64,000 bases of DNA from Nocardia uniformis NBRC 13702. Lineage in GTDB: Bacteria; Actinomycetota; Actinomycetes; Mycobacteriales; Mycobacteriaceae. The stretch is taken from the NCBI RefSeq assembly GCF_001613345.1, contig NZ_BDCE01000008.1:1-64000 (forward strand), read 5' to 3'. Of this stretch, positions 16,959-27,708 are shown in pieces. The first letter of the stretch is position 1; each line of letters starts with the position of its first letter. The position numbers and the translations under genes are program-made. The notes below the pieces were generated by a model. It did no database searches and was not told the origin of the DNA. It was given only the letters and a program-made list of their open reading frames with translations.

Positions 16959-17528
16959 ATGACCGATCAACCGGACGGGGACCGACCCGAACCCGACGAG
17001 TTCGAGGCCGAATCACGGTGGGTGTCCTTCAAGGATTCGGCGGTGCGGCGCATGTCGAAGCACATCGCCGAAGACGACGCGGATCAGCCGCCGGTCGAAC
17101 CCTTCACCAGCCCAAGCGCGTTCGGTTCCTGGAGCATCGACGCCGCGCGCAGCCTCGTCGATCTGCAGTTTCGGCGCACCGCCACCCGCACCCTGCTGCC
17201 GCTGGCCTATCTATTGGGTCTGGCGGGCGCCGTCGCCATTCCGATCGCCAGTACGGTTCTGCTGTTGCGGTCGTCGCTGTGGATGGGTGTCGTCTTCGCG
17301 GTGGTGTTCGCGATACCGCTGGGCCTCACCATTGCGGCCGTGGTGCGCCTGCTGCTGGAATTCCTGGTCAATGCCTCCCGGCTGGCGAGCCGGGTGGAGC
17401 ACATCGCGGTCCTCGCCGACGATCTTTTCCAGGCGCTGTCGGATGTGGCCGAACCGGTCAACCAGCTCTCGGAGGATATGCGCGCGGTGCAGTTCTGGCG
17501 CTTCCGAAAGCGCAACGCCCGCAAGTAG
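16959..17528 (+). CDS. DUF4282-type membrane protein
   Basis: 189 residues. An acidic cytoplasmic N-terminus (about 70 residues) is followed by a FGSWSIDAARSLVDLQFRRTATRTLLPLAY segment typical of DUF4282 proteins, two membrane helices (about 90-110 and 116-140), and an amphipathic C-terminal helix with a basic end. The function of this family is unknown. I chose the ATG at 16959 because GGAGAG lies about 10 bp upstream; the longer in-frame GTG at 16722 gives an unlikely N-terminus. Confidence 0.75.
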   Translation: MTDQPDGDRPEPDEFEAESRWVSFKDSAVRRMSKHIAEDDADQPPVEPFTSPSAFGSWSIDAARSLVDLQFRRTATRTLLPLAYLLGLAGAVAIPIASTVLLLRSSLWMGVVFAVVFAIPLGLTIAAVVRLLLEFLVNASRLASRVEHIAVLADDLFQALSDVAEPVNQLSEDMRAVQFWRFRKRNARK

Positions 17529-17633
17529 TTTCACGCAGAAAGGCCCCACCTTATCGGTCCGCCGGTCCGCTGCGTCCATGGATTGCCGAGAACAGCTGTG
17601 CAACAATGCGACCGCATACTGTTAGGGGGACGG

Positions 17634-18506
17634 ATGGCACTACCACAGGGGATTACCGGTTCGACCATGCCGCGACGGCAGCTCGGACGTCAGTTACGTG
17701 ACCTGCGCAATCGCGCGCGGATGACGACGCGGGTGGCAGCACAGCGGTTGGAGTGGTCCGAGGCCAAGATCTGGCGCATCGAGACCGGGCAGACATCGCT
17801 GCGCAGCCTGGACGTAGAAGCCATGTGTCGCATCTACGGGGCCCCCGAGGACGCCATCGCGCCGCTCACCGCCCTGGCCCGGGAAACCAAGGCACGCGGC
17901 TGGTGGACCGAATACAGCGATGTGATCGATGAGGGGTACGAGGTCTACATCGGTCTCGAGGAGGCCGCCGCCCGGCTCACCACCTATGAGAACGAGCTGA
18001 TACCGGGGCTGCTGCAGACCGAGGACTATATGCGCGCGGTACTCGCGGGGGCGTATCCGGGCATTACCGCCGAGCAGATGGACCGTCGGGTGCGCGTGCG
18101 CGCCGCCCGCCAGGAACTGCTGACCCGGCCGAATTCACCGCTACAGCTGGATGTGGTGATCTCCGAGGCGGTGCTGTGGCATCGCATCGGTGGCGACGCC
18201 GTCACCGCCGGACAGCTGGATCGGCTGCACCGGTTGAGCGAACTCGCGAATGTGCGCCTGCGCATGGTTCCGGCCGACTGTGGATACCACCACGGCATGG
18301 ATGCCGGCCGGTTCGTCCTACTCGAATTCCCCGCCACCGCGGATGACATTCCGGAACCTCCGGTGGTGTACGTGGAATCGCTCACCGGCTCGTCCTATCT
18401 GGATAAAGACCATGATGTGGAGCGATACCGGGAAGCGTTCAAGGCCGTCACCTCGGTCACCGTCGACGCGCTCCCGATGATCGAGAACATCCGCGCCGTC
18501 GTCTGA
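17634..18506 (+). CDS. XRE-family regulator with DUF5753 (Scr1-like)
   Basis: 290 residues. The N-terminal helix-turn-helix (about 14-70; LGRQLRDLRNRARMTTRVAAQRLEWSEAKIWRIETG) is followed by the DUF5753 domain (about 95-285), recognisable by ITAYENELIPGLLQTEDYMRAVL-type sequence and a VYVESLTGSSYLDKDHDVERY tail. These regulators are abundant in Streptomyces and Nocardia, often beside a DUF397 partner, which is not seen here. An AGGGGGA site supports the ATG at 17634. Confidence 0.88.
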   Translation: MALPQGITGSTMPRRQLGRQLRDLRNRARMTTRVAAQRLEWSEAKIWRIETGQTSLRSLDVEAMCRIYGAPEDAIAPLTALARETKARGWWTEYSDVIDEGYEVYIGLEEAAARLTTYENELIPGLLQTEDYMRAVLAGAYPGITAEQMDRRVRVRAARQELLTRPNSPLQLDVVISEAVLWHRIGGDAVTAGQLDRLHRLSELANVRLRMVPADCGYHHGMDAGRFVLLEFPATADDIPEPPVVYVESLTGSSYLDKDHDVERYREAFKAVTSVTVDALPMIENIRAVV

Positions 18507-18648
18507 CACCTGTCCACACAGTGTGCGTGTACATGGCGGTATCGGCTATTGCACCGGGCAAGTGACCCGGGTTACATTCGGTGCTAGCAGGGTGCTTGCA
18601 ACTGCGAGCGGTCTCCCTGCGGAGTGAGCCAGACAAAGGAGTCTGACC

Positions 18649-19893
18649 ATGCCAGGTGCGAGCACCGGTGAATCCCTAGAGGGCATGTCCAGCGGGCAGA
18701 TGCTCGTGGATGACCGCTTTACCGCGGTCGCCGCGAAGTTCTTCTCGATCTTCCGTCGTCCCAGGGCGGGAGGTGGCGCTCTCGCGGTCTACCTCGACGG
18801 CGAGCCGGTGCTCGACATCTGGGCGGGGTGGGCCGATACCGATCGACGGTGGCGGGCCGACACCATGGCGCTGTCGTACTCCACCAGCAAGGGCGTGGCC
18901 GCGACGGTCATCAACCGGCTGGCCGATCGCGGTGTCCTGGACTACGACACCCCCGTCGCCGAGTACTGGTCGGAATTCGCCGCCAATGGCAAAGCCGACA
19001 TCACCTTGCGCGATGTCCTGCGCCACCGCGCCGGATTGCAGCGCATGCGCGATCTGCTCGATGATCCGGAGGATCTGCTCGACCATGACAAGGTCGCGGC
19101 GGCCTTGGCTGAAGCGGCTCCAGATCCGATGCGGCACAGGGCCTCCGGCTATCACGGTCTGAACTTCGGCACCCTGGTGGCGGAGATCGCACAGCGCGCG
19201 ACCGGCCGCTCCTTCACCGATCTGGTCCGCACCGAACTCGCGGAACCGCTCGGCGACAACGACTTCTGGTTCGGTGTGCCCGAAAACCAGCGCTACCGCA
19301 TCGCGCGCCTGTCCCCACGCCTGAGTGTCGGCAAGGTGCCGTTCGATCGCCTGGTCGGATTCGGATCCCGCTTGCGGGCACTGGATTCGGCGCGCAGCGC
19401 CATCTACGACGGCTGGGTCGATATGTCGGTCGGCGATAAGCCCTACGACGCCATGATGCCCGGCTGGAACGGCACCTTCACCGCGCGAGCCCTCGGGAAG
19501 ATGTACGGCGCACTGGCCAATGACGGCATGCTCGCCAACCGCCGCCTGCTACGCCCCGAAACCACGAACCTCATCGCGCAAATGCCCCCGAACAGCCGCT
19601 ACGATTATGTCCTCGGCGGCCCACCGCATTTCAATCTGGGGTATCACCGCGCCATAGTAGGAGCCACCCTCACTCGAAAGGCCTTCGGCCACTTCGGCAT
19701 CGGCGGCTCCGGCGGCATCGCCATCCCAGGCCAGCGCGTCGGTATCGGCTTCGTCACCAATCGCCTCGGCTACCCCGCGATGACCCTGGGCGATACGCGC
19801 CTGCCGTTCCTGGCGGCCATGATCCAGCGCGCGGCTCGTGCGGCGCGTGTCGAATCCGCGCCGACGTCGCTGCCCAGGGCGGCAGCGAGCTGA
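18649..19893 (+). CDS. Serine hydrolase, class C beta-lactamase/esterase family
   Basis: 414 residues. The SxxK catalytic motif STSK is at about 78-81, in a GALAVYLDGEPVLDIWAGWAD context typical of EstB/LipL-type esterases. A YHGLNFG segment (about 165-171) supplies the Tyr motif, and a C-terminal HFGIGGSGG takes the place of the KTG box. No signal peptide is seen, so an intracellular esterase or lipase-like role is more likely than beta-lactam resistance. Monocistronic. Confidence 0.87.
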   Translation: MPGASTGESLEGMSSGQMLVDDRFTAVAAKFFSIFRRPRAGGGALAVYLDGEPVLDIWAGWADTDRRWRADTMALSYSTSKGVAATVINRLADRGVLDYDTPVAEYWSEFAANGKADITLRDVLRHRAGLQRMRDLLDDPEDLLDHDKVAAALAEAAPDPMRHRASGYHGLNFGTLVAEIAQRATGRSFTDLVRTELAEPLGDNDFWFGVPENQRYRIARLSPRLSVGKVPFDRLVGFGSRLRALDSARSAIYDGWVDMSVGDKPYDAMMPGWNGTFTARALGKMYGALANDGMLANRRLLRPETTNLIAQMPPNSRYDYVLGGPPHFNLGYHRAIVGATLTRKAFGHFGIGGSGGIAIPGQRVGIGFVTNRLGYPAMTLGDTRLPFLAAMIQRAARAARVESAPTSLPRAAAS

Positions 19894-19939
19894 GTTCGGG
19901 GTCATCGCTCGTCGCACCGCGTATCGCGGGCTTCGCCCC

Positions 19940-20040
19940 TCGTCGTCCCGGCATGGTTTTGGCCGGGACCCACCACTGATCAGACGTGCATTCCGGCCGA
20001 GGGCACGCCGGAATGACGGGATGAGTGGCCGGATGACGGG
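19940..20040. repeat. REP-like palindromic repeat (family R2)
   Basis: First block CCCGGCATGGTTTTGGCCGGG, then inverted block ATTCCGGCCGAGGGCACGCC ending GGAATGACGGG. The family consensus is GTCATTCCGGCGTGCTTTTG followed by GCCGGAATCCA, then a mirror block ending GCCGGGATGACG. Confidence 0.85.
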
Positions 20041-20054
20041 CGGCAGCGGTTAGT

Positions 20055-20450
20055 TCAGTTCTCCCGCTTCAGCTTTCGCCACCCACCCGCGCGATTGTTC
20101 GCGATGATCTGTCGGAACATGGCGAGAAGGGCCGGGGCGTTGAGAGTTTCGCCCTCTTCGACCGCCACGGTGCGGGCGGTCTTGTTGTCGTGCCCCGCGG
20201 TAATGATGCCCTCTGGGTCGGGGACGATCGCGCCGTCGTATAGGAAGACGTTGACGTGCGTTTTCGCGGCCAAGAGCGCGCAGATATTGCCGTCCAGAAC
20301 AAAATATGGCTGCACCGTGCGTTTGATCGTCTCGACGACCTCGGGATCGGCCTCGTGCACCAGATCGCGCACCTGATGGCAGATGGCCTGCTGCCATGCG
20401 GGCAGGGCGTCGATGTAGGTGTCGACGCGTGGATCCGTCACATACGACAT
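20055..20450 (-). CDS. DUF1801-family protein
   Basis: 131 residues. VDTYIDALPAWQQAICHQVRDLVHEADPEVVETIKRT followed by PYFVLDGNICALLAAKTHVNVFLYDGA is the YdhG-like/DUF1801 fold. The C-terminus (EGETLNAPALLAMFRQIIANNRAGGW) also fits. The function of the family is not well defined. It ends close to a REP-like repeat and starts 39 bp from the end of the marR gene, on the same strand. Confidence 0.8.
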   Translation of the reverse strand: MSYVTDPRVDTYIDALPAWQQAICHQVRDLVHEADPEVVETIKRTVQPYFVLDGNICALLAAKTHVNVFLYDGAIVPDPEGIITAGHDNKTARTVAVEEGETLNAPALLAMFRQIIANNRAGGWRKLKREN

Positions 20451-20489
20451 CTGTGCAGCGTATGGCAGATGTCGAGAGATGAACGCGAT

Positions 20490-20888
20490 TCAGCGCAGGG
20501 ACTGCTCCAGCACTTCACGGTGCGTCGGCGCGGCGGCGCTGTGTAGTTCGCGACCCTTATCGGTGAGGCAGACGAAGATCGCGCGGCGGTCTTCGGTGCA
20601 CAGGGTGCGATTGACCAGGCCGTCCTTTTCCAGGCGCGCGACGGCGCGGGAGAGGGCGCTCTGGCTCAGATAGATATCGACGGCGAGATCGCTCATCTTG
20701 TACTTCTCGGCACCGGCGTCCACGAGCCGGTCGAGGGTTTCGAATTCGCTGAGCCCGATGTGGTGACGACCCTGCAGCTCCTTTTCCAGGGCGCACGAGG
20801 TGGTCGCGTGCCGGGTCAGCAGATCGCGCCATTCGCTTACCAGCCCGGTGATTTCGGGCCGGTCGACAGGCGCTGTCGGCTTCGGCAT
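20490..20888 (-). CDS. MarR-family transcriptional regulator
   Basis: 132 residues with the winged-helix core LSEFETLDRLVDAGAEKYKMSDLAVDIYLSQSALSRAVARLEKDGLVNRTLCTEDRRAIFVCLTDKG, including the usual DRR wing. It is divergent from an MFS transporter gene; the 86-bp intergenic region holds an AT-rich inverted repeat, so it most likely represses the transporter and itself in response to a small molecule. Confidence 0.9.
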   Translation of the reverse strand: MPKPTAPVDRPEITGLVSEWRDLLTRHATTSCALEKELQGRHHIGLSEFETLDRLVDAGAEKYKMSDLAVDIYLSQSALSRAVARLEKDGLVNRTLCTEDRRAIFVCLTDKGRELHSAAAPTHREVLEQSLR

Positions 20889-20920
20889 GGGGTCATCTTA
20901 GCGGCCGAGTGTAAGCTATG

Positions 20921-20953
20921 CAAACGCATTTAATGTTTGGACAACTAATGCGT
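20921..20953. promoter_or_regulatory. Candidate MarR operator
   Basis: CAAACGCATTTAATGTTTG (20921-20939) has 5-bp inverted arms around an AT-rich centre. A second inverted pair, ACGCATT (20924-20930) and AATGCGT (20947-20953), overlaps it. This lies between the marR gene and the MFS transporter. Confidence 0.55.
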
Positions 20954-20974
20954 GCGCATGTACTGTCTCCACTC

Positions 20975-22450
20975 ATGACGACAACGGCAACGAAAACGGC
21001 TGCGGCACCAGCCGACTCGAGTGGCTGGACGCTCCGGCTCTGGGGAATGTTGATCACCCTGTGTATCGTGCTGTTCCTCGACGGACTCGACGTGTCGATG
21101 ATCGGCGTCGCGTTGCCGTCCATCGGAACCGAACTGGACCTCGAAACCTCCACCCTGCAGTGGCTGGTCAGTGGTTACGTGCTCGGCTACGGCGGCCTGC
21201 TGCTGCTGGGCGGACGCACCGCGGACCTGCTCGGTCGTCGCAAGGTGTTCCTGATCGCGCTGGCCGTCTTCGCACTCGCCTCGTTGGCGGGCGCACTGGT
21301 CAGCTCCGGGCCCCTCCTTATTCTTACCCGCTTCATCAAGGGCCTGGCCGCCGCCTTCACCGCGCCGACCGGTCTGTCCATCATCACCACCAATTTCGCG
21401 GAAGGCCCGGCCCGTAATAAGGCGCTCTCCATCTACACCGTGTTCGGTGCGGGTGGTTACTCCATGGGTCTGCTGTTCGGCGGCCTCATGACCGGCCTCG
21501 GCTGGCGCTGGACCTTCCTACTGCCGGTGCCCGTCGCCATTGCCGCGCTGATCGCCGCCGTTTACCTGCTGCCCAAGGACAAGCCCGCCGAAGAGGGCGG
21601 GCACGACATCCTCGGCGCGGTGCTCTCCACCACCGCCATGCTGCTGCTGGTCTACACCGTGGTCACGGCTCCCGAGGTCGGCTGGCTTTCGGTGCGCACC
21701 CTCGGCTCATTCGCGGTGGCAATCGCGCTGTTCGTCGGATTCATCGCGGTCGAGAAGAAGATCAGGTACCCGCTGGTCCGCCTCGGCATCCTGAAGAAGC
21801 CCACCCTGGTTCGAGCCAGTATCGCGATTATCGCGCTCGGTGGCTCCTACTTCAGCTGGCAGTTCATCACCACCCTGTACCTGCAGGACACCCTGGGTTG
21901 GTCACCGCTGAAGCTTTCCATGGCCCTGCTGCCGGTGGGCCTGCTGGTCGTCGCCTCCGCCTTCGTCTCGGACAAGCTGGTCGATCGCTTCGGCACCGGC
22001 CCGATCATCACCATCACCATTATCGTGATGGCCATCGGCTACCTGCTGTACCTGCGCATCGACACCGCGCCGGACTACCTGACGGTCCTGCTGCCCGCCG
22101 TGCTCCTGATCGGCGTCGGCTGGGTCGGCTTCCCGGCCATCAATATCCAGGCCACCAGCGGTATCGACGATGACGAACAAGGTTTGGCCGCAGGCGTTCT
22201 CCAGACCTCCATGCAGGTCGGCGCGGCCATCGTGCTGGCCGTGACCACCGCCATCATCACCTCCGGGGTGCACACCTCCGACGCGAATCCCGCCGAGGTC
22301 CTGGACAACTACCGCCCCGGTCTGGAGTTCGCCGCCGGAGTGGCGATCGTCGGAGCCCTGGTCGCCCTCTCGGCCTACCTGCCGAAGCGGCGCAAGGGTC
22401 GCGAGGACCGCGAACCCGCCCCGAATGCCGAATTGGAGCTGGTCGGCTAG
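20975..22450 (+). CDS. MFS transporter, DHA2-type drug exporter
   Basis: 491 residues with about 14 membrane helices. Motif A is at the first cytoplasmic loop (GGRTADLLGRRKVF), motif B-like LLILTRFIKGLAAA follows, and a motif C-like GAGGYSMGLLFGGLMTGLGWRWTF is in helix 5, as in EmrB/QacA drug:H+ antiporters. The start MTTTATK at 20975 is chosen because upstream in-frame ATGs overlap the candidate operator. Regulation by the divergent MarR protein is inferred. A strong terminator follows. Confidence 0.88.
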   Translation: MTTTATKTAAAPADSSGWTLRLWGMLITLCIVLFLDGLDVSMIGVALPSIGTELDLETSTLQWLVSGYVLGYGGLLLLGGRTADLLGRRKVFLIALAVFALASLAGALVSSGPLLILTRFIKGLAAAFTAPTGLSIITTNFAEGPARNKALSIYTVFGAGGYSMGLLFGGLMTGLGWRWTFLLPVPVAIAALIAAVYLLPKDKPAEEGGHDILGAVLSTTAMLLLVYTVVTAPEVGWLSVRTLGSFAVAIALFVGFIAVEKKIRYPLVRLGILKKPTLVRASIAIIALGGSYFSWQFITTLYLQDTLGWSPLKLSMALLPVGLLVVASAFVSDKLVDRFGTGPIITITIIVMAIGYLLYLRIDTAPDYLTVLLPAVLLIGVGWVGFPAINIQATSGIDDDEQGLAAGVLQTSMQVGAAIVLAVTTAIITSGVHTSDANPAEVLDNYRPGLEFAAGVAIVGALVALSAYLPKRRKGREDREPAPNAELELVG

Positions 22451-22501
22451 CCCGACCATCGGTTCGGCAAGGGCATCCCTCACCCGACCCGGGCCGACGA
22501 A

Positions 22502-22535
22502 GCTGGGGCGCACCGCATACACGGTGCGCCCCAGC
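22502..22535. terminator. Bidirectional terminator between the MFS gene and rmlC
   Basis: Perfect 14-bp stem (22502-22515 with 22522-22535), six-base loop, followed by GCTTTTC. It serves both convergent genes. Confidence 0.88.
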
Positions 22536-22550
22536 GCTTTTCGTGTACCC

Positions 22551-22572
22551 TCCGTCATTCCGGCGTGAGTTC
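22551..22572. repeat. REP-like half element (family R2)
   Basis: CCGTCATTCCGGCGTGAGTT, half of the R2 palindrome, just downstream of rmlC. Confidence 0.65.
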
Positions 22573-22590
22573 CGCCGAACGCTTGGCGAC

Positions 22591-23163
22591 TCAGCGAGTG
22601 CGGTTCAGATCCGCCAACAGTGGCGCGGCCGCGTCCTTGGGGGAGCGGTTGAAGGTCAGCGGCCGACCGTCGCGGCCGACCGTTGGCCACTCGATACCGA
22701 TGGCCGGATCGAAAGCGTCTATCTCACCGTCGAATTCGGGTGTGTACTCCAGTGAGCAGAGGTAGGTGACGGTGGAACCGTCCTCGAGCGAGAGCAGTGC
22801 GTGTCCCAGGCCCTCGGAGAGATAGACCGAGCGGCGGTTCTCGTCGTCGATCACCACGGCGTCCCACCGGCCGAAGGTCGGTGAGGTGGGGCGTAGGTCC
22901 ACCACGACGTCCAGGAACGCACCGCGTACGCAGGTCACGTATTTGGCCTGGCCGGGCGGGTTCTGGGTGTAGTGGATGCCGCGCAGTACCCCGGCGGCCG
23001 AGGTGGAGACGTTCACCTGCCGCAGGTCGAAGGGGCGGCCCACCGCCTTCTCGAACTCCGACGCCTTGAACGACTCGAGGAATACCCCGCGGTCGTCACC
23101 GAACTGGCGCGGGGTGAATTCCCACGCGCCGGGTACGGACAGCTCTCTGATCTCCACGCTCAC
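22591..23163 (-). CDS. rmlC: dTDP-4-dehydrorhamnose 3,5-epimerase RmlC
   Basis: 190 residues. It epimerises dTDP-4-keto-6-deoxyglucose for dTDP-L-rhamnose, which builds the rhamnose of the arabinogalactan linker. The cupin core is clear: [29 protein letters not shown] with the catalytic His, [22 protein letters not shown], and [40 protein letters not shown]. The GTG at 23163 overlaps the rmlA stop by four bases, so the two genes are coupled. Confidence 0.95.
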   Translation of the reverse strand: MSVEIRELSVPGAWEFTPRQFGDDRGVFLESFKASEFEKAVGRPFDLRQVNVSTSAAGVLRGIHYTQNPPGQAKYVTCVRGAFLDVVVDLRPTSPTFGRWDAVVIDDENRRSVYLSEGLGHALLSLEDGSTVTYLCSLEYTPEFDGEIDAFDPAIGIEWPTVGRDGRPLTFNRSPKDAAAPLLADLNRTR

Positions 23164-24080
23164 CGATCTTGTTCCATTGCGCCCGGTCCCTGTTCCATCG
23201 TGCCCTGCTCCCATTCCCGGCCGTGCTCCAACAGGTTGAGCAGGTAGGTTCCGTAACCCGAGCGCACCAGGGGACGGGCCAGGGCGGAAAGCTGGTCGCC
23301 GCTGATGAACCCCTTGCGCCACGCCACCTCTTCCGGGACGCCGATCTTGAGGCCCTGCCGTTCCTCGATGGTCCGCACGTAATTGGCGGCATCGAGCAGC
23401 GAATCGAAGGTGCCGGTATCGAGCCAGGCGGTGCCGCGGGTGAGGACCTCCACCCGGAGGCGGCCCTGATCGAGGTAGGTGCGATTGATATCGGTGATCT
23501 CGTACTCGCCGCGCGCCGACGGCTTCAGGTCGCGGGCGATCTCGATGACATCGTTGTCGTAGAAGTACAGGCCGGGGATGGCGTAGTTGGAGCGCGGCCG
23601 CTCGGGTTTCTCCTCGATGGAAATGGCCTTGCCGTGGGCGAATTCCACCACGCCGTACGCGGTCGGATCGGAGACGCGGTAGGCGAACACCGCACCGCCG
23701 TCGAGTCCCTCGAAGCGGTTCAGCCGGGTGCCCAGGCCCTCTCCGTGGAAGATGTTGTCGCCCAGTACCAATGCCACCGAGTCGGTACCGATGTGGTCCG
23801 CGCCCAGTATGAATGCCCGGGCCAGCCCATCCGGTTCCGGTTGCACCATATAGGAAATGGACAGTCCGAATTGGCTGCCGTCGCCGAGTAGCCGTGTGAA
23901 GGCGTCGCTGTCCTCGGGTGTGGTGATGACCAGGATGTCCCGGATGCCCGCCAGCATGAGGGTGGACAGCGGGTAGTACACCATCGGCTTGTCGTATACC
24001 GGGACCAGCTGTTTGCTCACCCCGCGCGTGATCGGGTGCAGCCTCGAACCAGTGCCGCCCGCCAAGATGATTCCGCGCAT
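23160..24080 (-). CDS. rmlA: Glucose-1-phosphate thymidylyltransferase RmlA
   Basis: 306 residues. It makes dTDP-glucose from glucose-1-phosphate and dTTP, the first step of dTDP-rhamnose synthesis. The nucleotide-binding motif [18 protein letters not shown] is at 8-25, then [28 protein letters not shown] and [15 protein letters not shown]. It is about 15 residues longer than usual because of a C-terminal tail with the imperfect repeat [10 protein letters not shown], which overlaps the start of rmlC. First gene of an rmlA-rmlC pair; rmlB is a separate gene 2.5 kb away. Confidence 0.94.
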   Translation of the reverse strand: MRGIILAGGTGSRLHPITRGVSKQLVPVYDKPMVYYPLSTLMLAGIRDILVITTPEDSDAFTRLLGDGSQFGLSISYMVQPEPDGLARAFILGADHIGTDSVALVLGDNIFHGEGLGTRLNRFEGLDGGAVFAYRVSDPTAYGVVEFAHGKAISIEEKPERPRSNYAIPGLYFYDNDVIEIARDLKPSARGEYEITDINRTYLDQGRLRVEVLTRGTAWLDTGTFDSLLDAANYVRTIEERQGLKIGVPEEVAWRKGFISGDQLSALARPLVRSGYGTYLLNLLEHGREWEQGTMEQGPGAMEQDR

Positions 24081-24340
24081 GTCACAGCAGTCTGCCAGTT
24101 CGGTCCCGGACGGGAGCGGGGAGGTTCCGAACCGATGGCGAATCGATCACGCCGCGTTTGCCGGTGATCCATTTCGTGCATAAGTGTTGTGTACGTCACG
24201 TTCTCATGGTGTTCTGAAACGACGCTATGTGAGATGTCAGCGCCGACTCTCGCGCGCCGGGTGCCCCGTGTGGTTCAGCTGAGCCGTTCGGCCAACTCCG
24301 TCGAACGGCTCGGCGCGCCCGACAATGAGGTAGGTGCGCG

Positions 24341-25330
24341 ATGGCAACGACCGCCAAAGACGTCGCTGGAGTGGTCAATCCGAACGGCAGCAGTGTGCAC
24401 GCACACGCCCTGGCAGCGGCCTGCCGCACCATGATCCGCCCGCTCGGCGGCCTGGTACCCGTCAATGCCCTGACCATTCCAGTGGCCGCCACCGTGATCA
24501 ACGGACTGGCCAAGCTGCGCCCGCAGCCACGCGGCGTGGAGCGGGAGCAGGTGCGGCTCAAGGGATTCCGTATGGAGATTGTGCGCCCGGCCGGAGCCCG
24601 CAGCGCGCTGCGCGACGGCGTGGTCATGTATATGCACGGCGGCGGCTTCTTCCTCTGCGGTCTCGATACACACCGGCCGGTCGTCGCCAGCCTGGCGCGG
24701 CGCACCGGAATGCCGGTGGTGAGCATCGAATACCGGCAGCTGCCCGCCACCGATATCGCCGGATCGGTCGATGACTGCCTCACCGCCTACCGCTGGCTGC
24801 TGGACCACGGCGTCGATGCCGCCAAGATTGTCTTCGCCGGTGATTCCGCGGGCGGCTATATGGCCTTCGCGACCGCGTTGCGCGCCCGGGACGTCGGATT
24901 ACCGGTACCCGCCGGACTGGTCGGCCTGTGTCCGGCACTGGATTTGGATTGCGCCGAGAAGCGCGCCCATCCGAATCTGCACAAGGATCCGCTGATTCCC
25001 CTCGCAGCGCTGGAATCGGTGGTGCGCATCGGGGCGGCGGTCAATGGTCGGCTCGATCCACAGCTCTCGCCGGTGAACAACACCCTGGCCGGATTGCCCC
25101 CGGCGCTGCTCATCGCCGCCGAGGACGAAGTGCTCCGCCGCGACAGCGAGGTGATGGCGCAGCGGCTGGCCGCGGCGGGCGTCCCGGCCACCCTGGAAAT
25201 CTGGCGTGGTCAGGTGCATGCCTTCATGGCCATCTTCCCGAGCATGCCGGAGAGCCGGGTGGCACTGGCACACGTGGCCCAATTCGTTCGCGCCCGAGTC
25301 GAATCCGAGCAGATCGCGCGCATCGCGTGA
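24341..25330 (+). CDS. Alpha/beta-hydrolase, HSL-type esterase/lipase
   Basis: 329 residues. The oxyanion motif HGGGF (99-103) and nucleophile GDSAGG (167-172, Ser169) define the hormone-sensitive-lipase family (Lip proteins of actinobacteria). The likely acid is in EDEVLRRDSE and the His in GQVHAFMAIFP. A hydrophobic segment near residues 38-58 could anchor the protein at the membrane. Monocistronic, divergent from rmlA. Confidence 0.87.
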   Translation: MATTAKDVAGVVNPNGSSVHAHALAAACRTMIRPLGGLVPVNALTIPVAATVINGLAKLRPQPRGVEREQVRLKGFRMEIVRPAGARSALRDGVVMYMHGGGFFLCGLDTHRPVVASLARRTGMPVVSIEYRQLPATDIAGSVDDCLTAYRWLLDHGVDAAKIVFAGDSAGGYMAFATALRARDVGLPVPAGLVGLCPALDLDCAEKRAHPNLHKDPLIPLAALESVVRIGAAVNGRLDPQLSPVNNTLAGLPPALLIAAEDEVLRRDSEVMAQRLAAAGVPATLEIWRGQVHAFMAIFPSMPESRVALAHVAQFVRARVESEQIARIA

Positions 25331-25386
25331 GGTAGGCGTCCCACACCGCGTAATGCCCTGGTGCACAGCGAGATGTGGTGAAAAGG

Positions 25387-25421
25387 TGAACCCCCGCCGG
25401 GAGTATCCGGGCGGGGGTTCA
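25387..25421. terminator. Bidirectional terminator hairpin
   Basis: Stem TGAACCCCCGCC / GGCGGGGGTTCA with two extra GC pairs after a one-base bulge. It lies between the convergent esterase and the secreted protein. Confidence 0.85.
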
Positions 25422-25441
25422 TCCGTGGTGCCTGTTGCCGA

Positions 25442-26152
25442 TTACTTGGCCGGCGGCACGAACGGGGAGTTGATGATGCCGAAGTAGTTGACGATCTCGA
25501 CGACGGCCACCGGAGCGGTGATCAGGATGGTGCCGGCGATACCGATGAGGCTCGCACCCGCGGCGGCGCCGAGGAGGCAGCCGATGATCGGACCGGAGCC
25601 GCCACCCAGGGCGACGGGAAGAGTGACGGCAGCGCCGGCCACAATGCCGATACCGCAGCCGACAACGCCACCGAGCACGGTGGTGGTCAGACCCGCCAGC
25701 GTGGCGGCCATGCCGATATTGTCCTTCATGCGCGAGTAGGCGGCCTTCTCCCGCTCGTACTCGTTCTTGAACGCGGCCTGGTCCTCGAACGGCAGGGCGA
25801 CCGGCTTGTAGACGGCCTGGTCCATATTGAACTGCGGGGTCAGGGTGGCGGAGTTGCCACTGATGTCCGCGGCGATCGGGAAGACGAAGTCGTCCACCTG
25901 GGCCTGCAGCGGCGCGCTGGCCATGGTGGTGCCATCGGTCGTCTTGAACAGGAGGGCATTGCCCTCGACGGCCAGCGAGCCCAGGTCGGAGGTCAGCTTC
26001 ACGCTCTCCTCGCTGAACTCGTAGGAGATGTTGAGCGGCGCGGGGCCGGCCGGGGCGGCGGGCTCGGCATTGACAGTGCCGGCGGTGACGCCCAGGGCAG
26101 CGATCAGCAGCGCCGAAGTGGCGGCGAATTTCCTCATCAGCATTGTGTTCAA
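25442..26152 (-). CDS. Secreted protein with Gly-rich hydrophobic C-terminal half
   Basis: 236 residues. The signal peptide is MLMRKFAATSALLIAALGVTAGTVNA, with predicted cleavage after VNA. A soluble beta-rich region (about 35-115) is followed by an Asp/Glu/Lys helix and then two or three Gly/Ala-rich hydrophobic segments (about 140-225, for example GGVVGCGIGIVAGAAVTLPVAL), like glycine-zipper membrane inserts. The start could be 26152 or the ATG three codons later (26143). Similar secreted glycine-zipper proteins are common in Nocardia; the function is unknown. Confidence 0.72.
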   Translation of the reverse strand: MNTMLMRKFAATSALLIAALGVTAGTVNAEPAAPAGPAPLNISYEFSEESVKLTSDLGSLAVEGNALLFKTTDGTTMASAPLQAQVDDFVFPIAADISGNSATLTPQFNMDQAVYKPVALPFEDQAAFKNEYEREKAAYSRMKDNIGMAATLAGLTTTVLGGVVGCGIGIVAGAAVTLPVALGGGSGPIIGCLLGAAAGASLIGIAGTILITAPVAVVEIVNYFGIINSPFVPPAK

Positions 26153-27566
<1,414 letters not shown>

Positions 27567-27593
27567 GTTCCGCTAGCGTTATCAGCGAATGCC

Positions 27594-27705
27594 GGTCATC
27601 CCGGCGTGAGCGGCGCATCCCTGTCATCCCGGAGTGCTCTTGGCCGGGATCTACACCTCTCCAGACGGTATGGATCCCAGCCAAAAGCGTGCCGGAATGA
27701 CGAGG
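27594..27705. repeat. REP-like palindromic repeats (family R2)
   Basis: Two forward blocks (GTCATCCCGGCGTGAG and GTCATCCCGGAGTGCTCTTG) and one mirror block (CCAAAAGCGTGCCGGAATGA) in the gap between convergent rmlB and the DUF2142 gene. Confidence 0.85.
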
Positions 27706-27708
27706 GGC

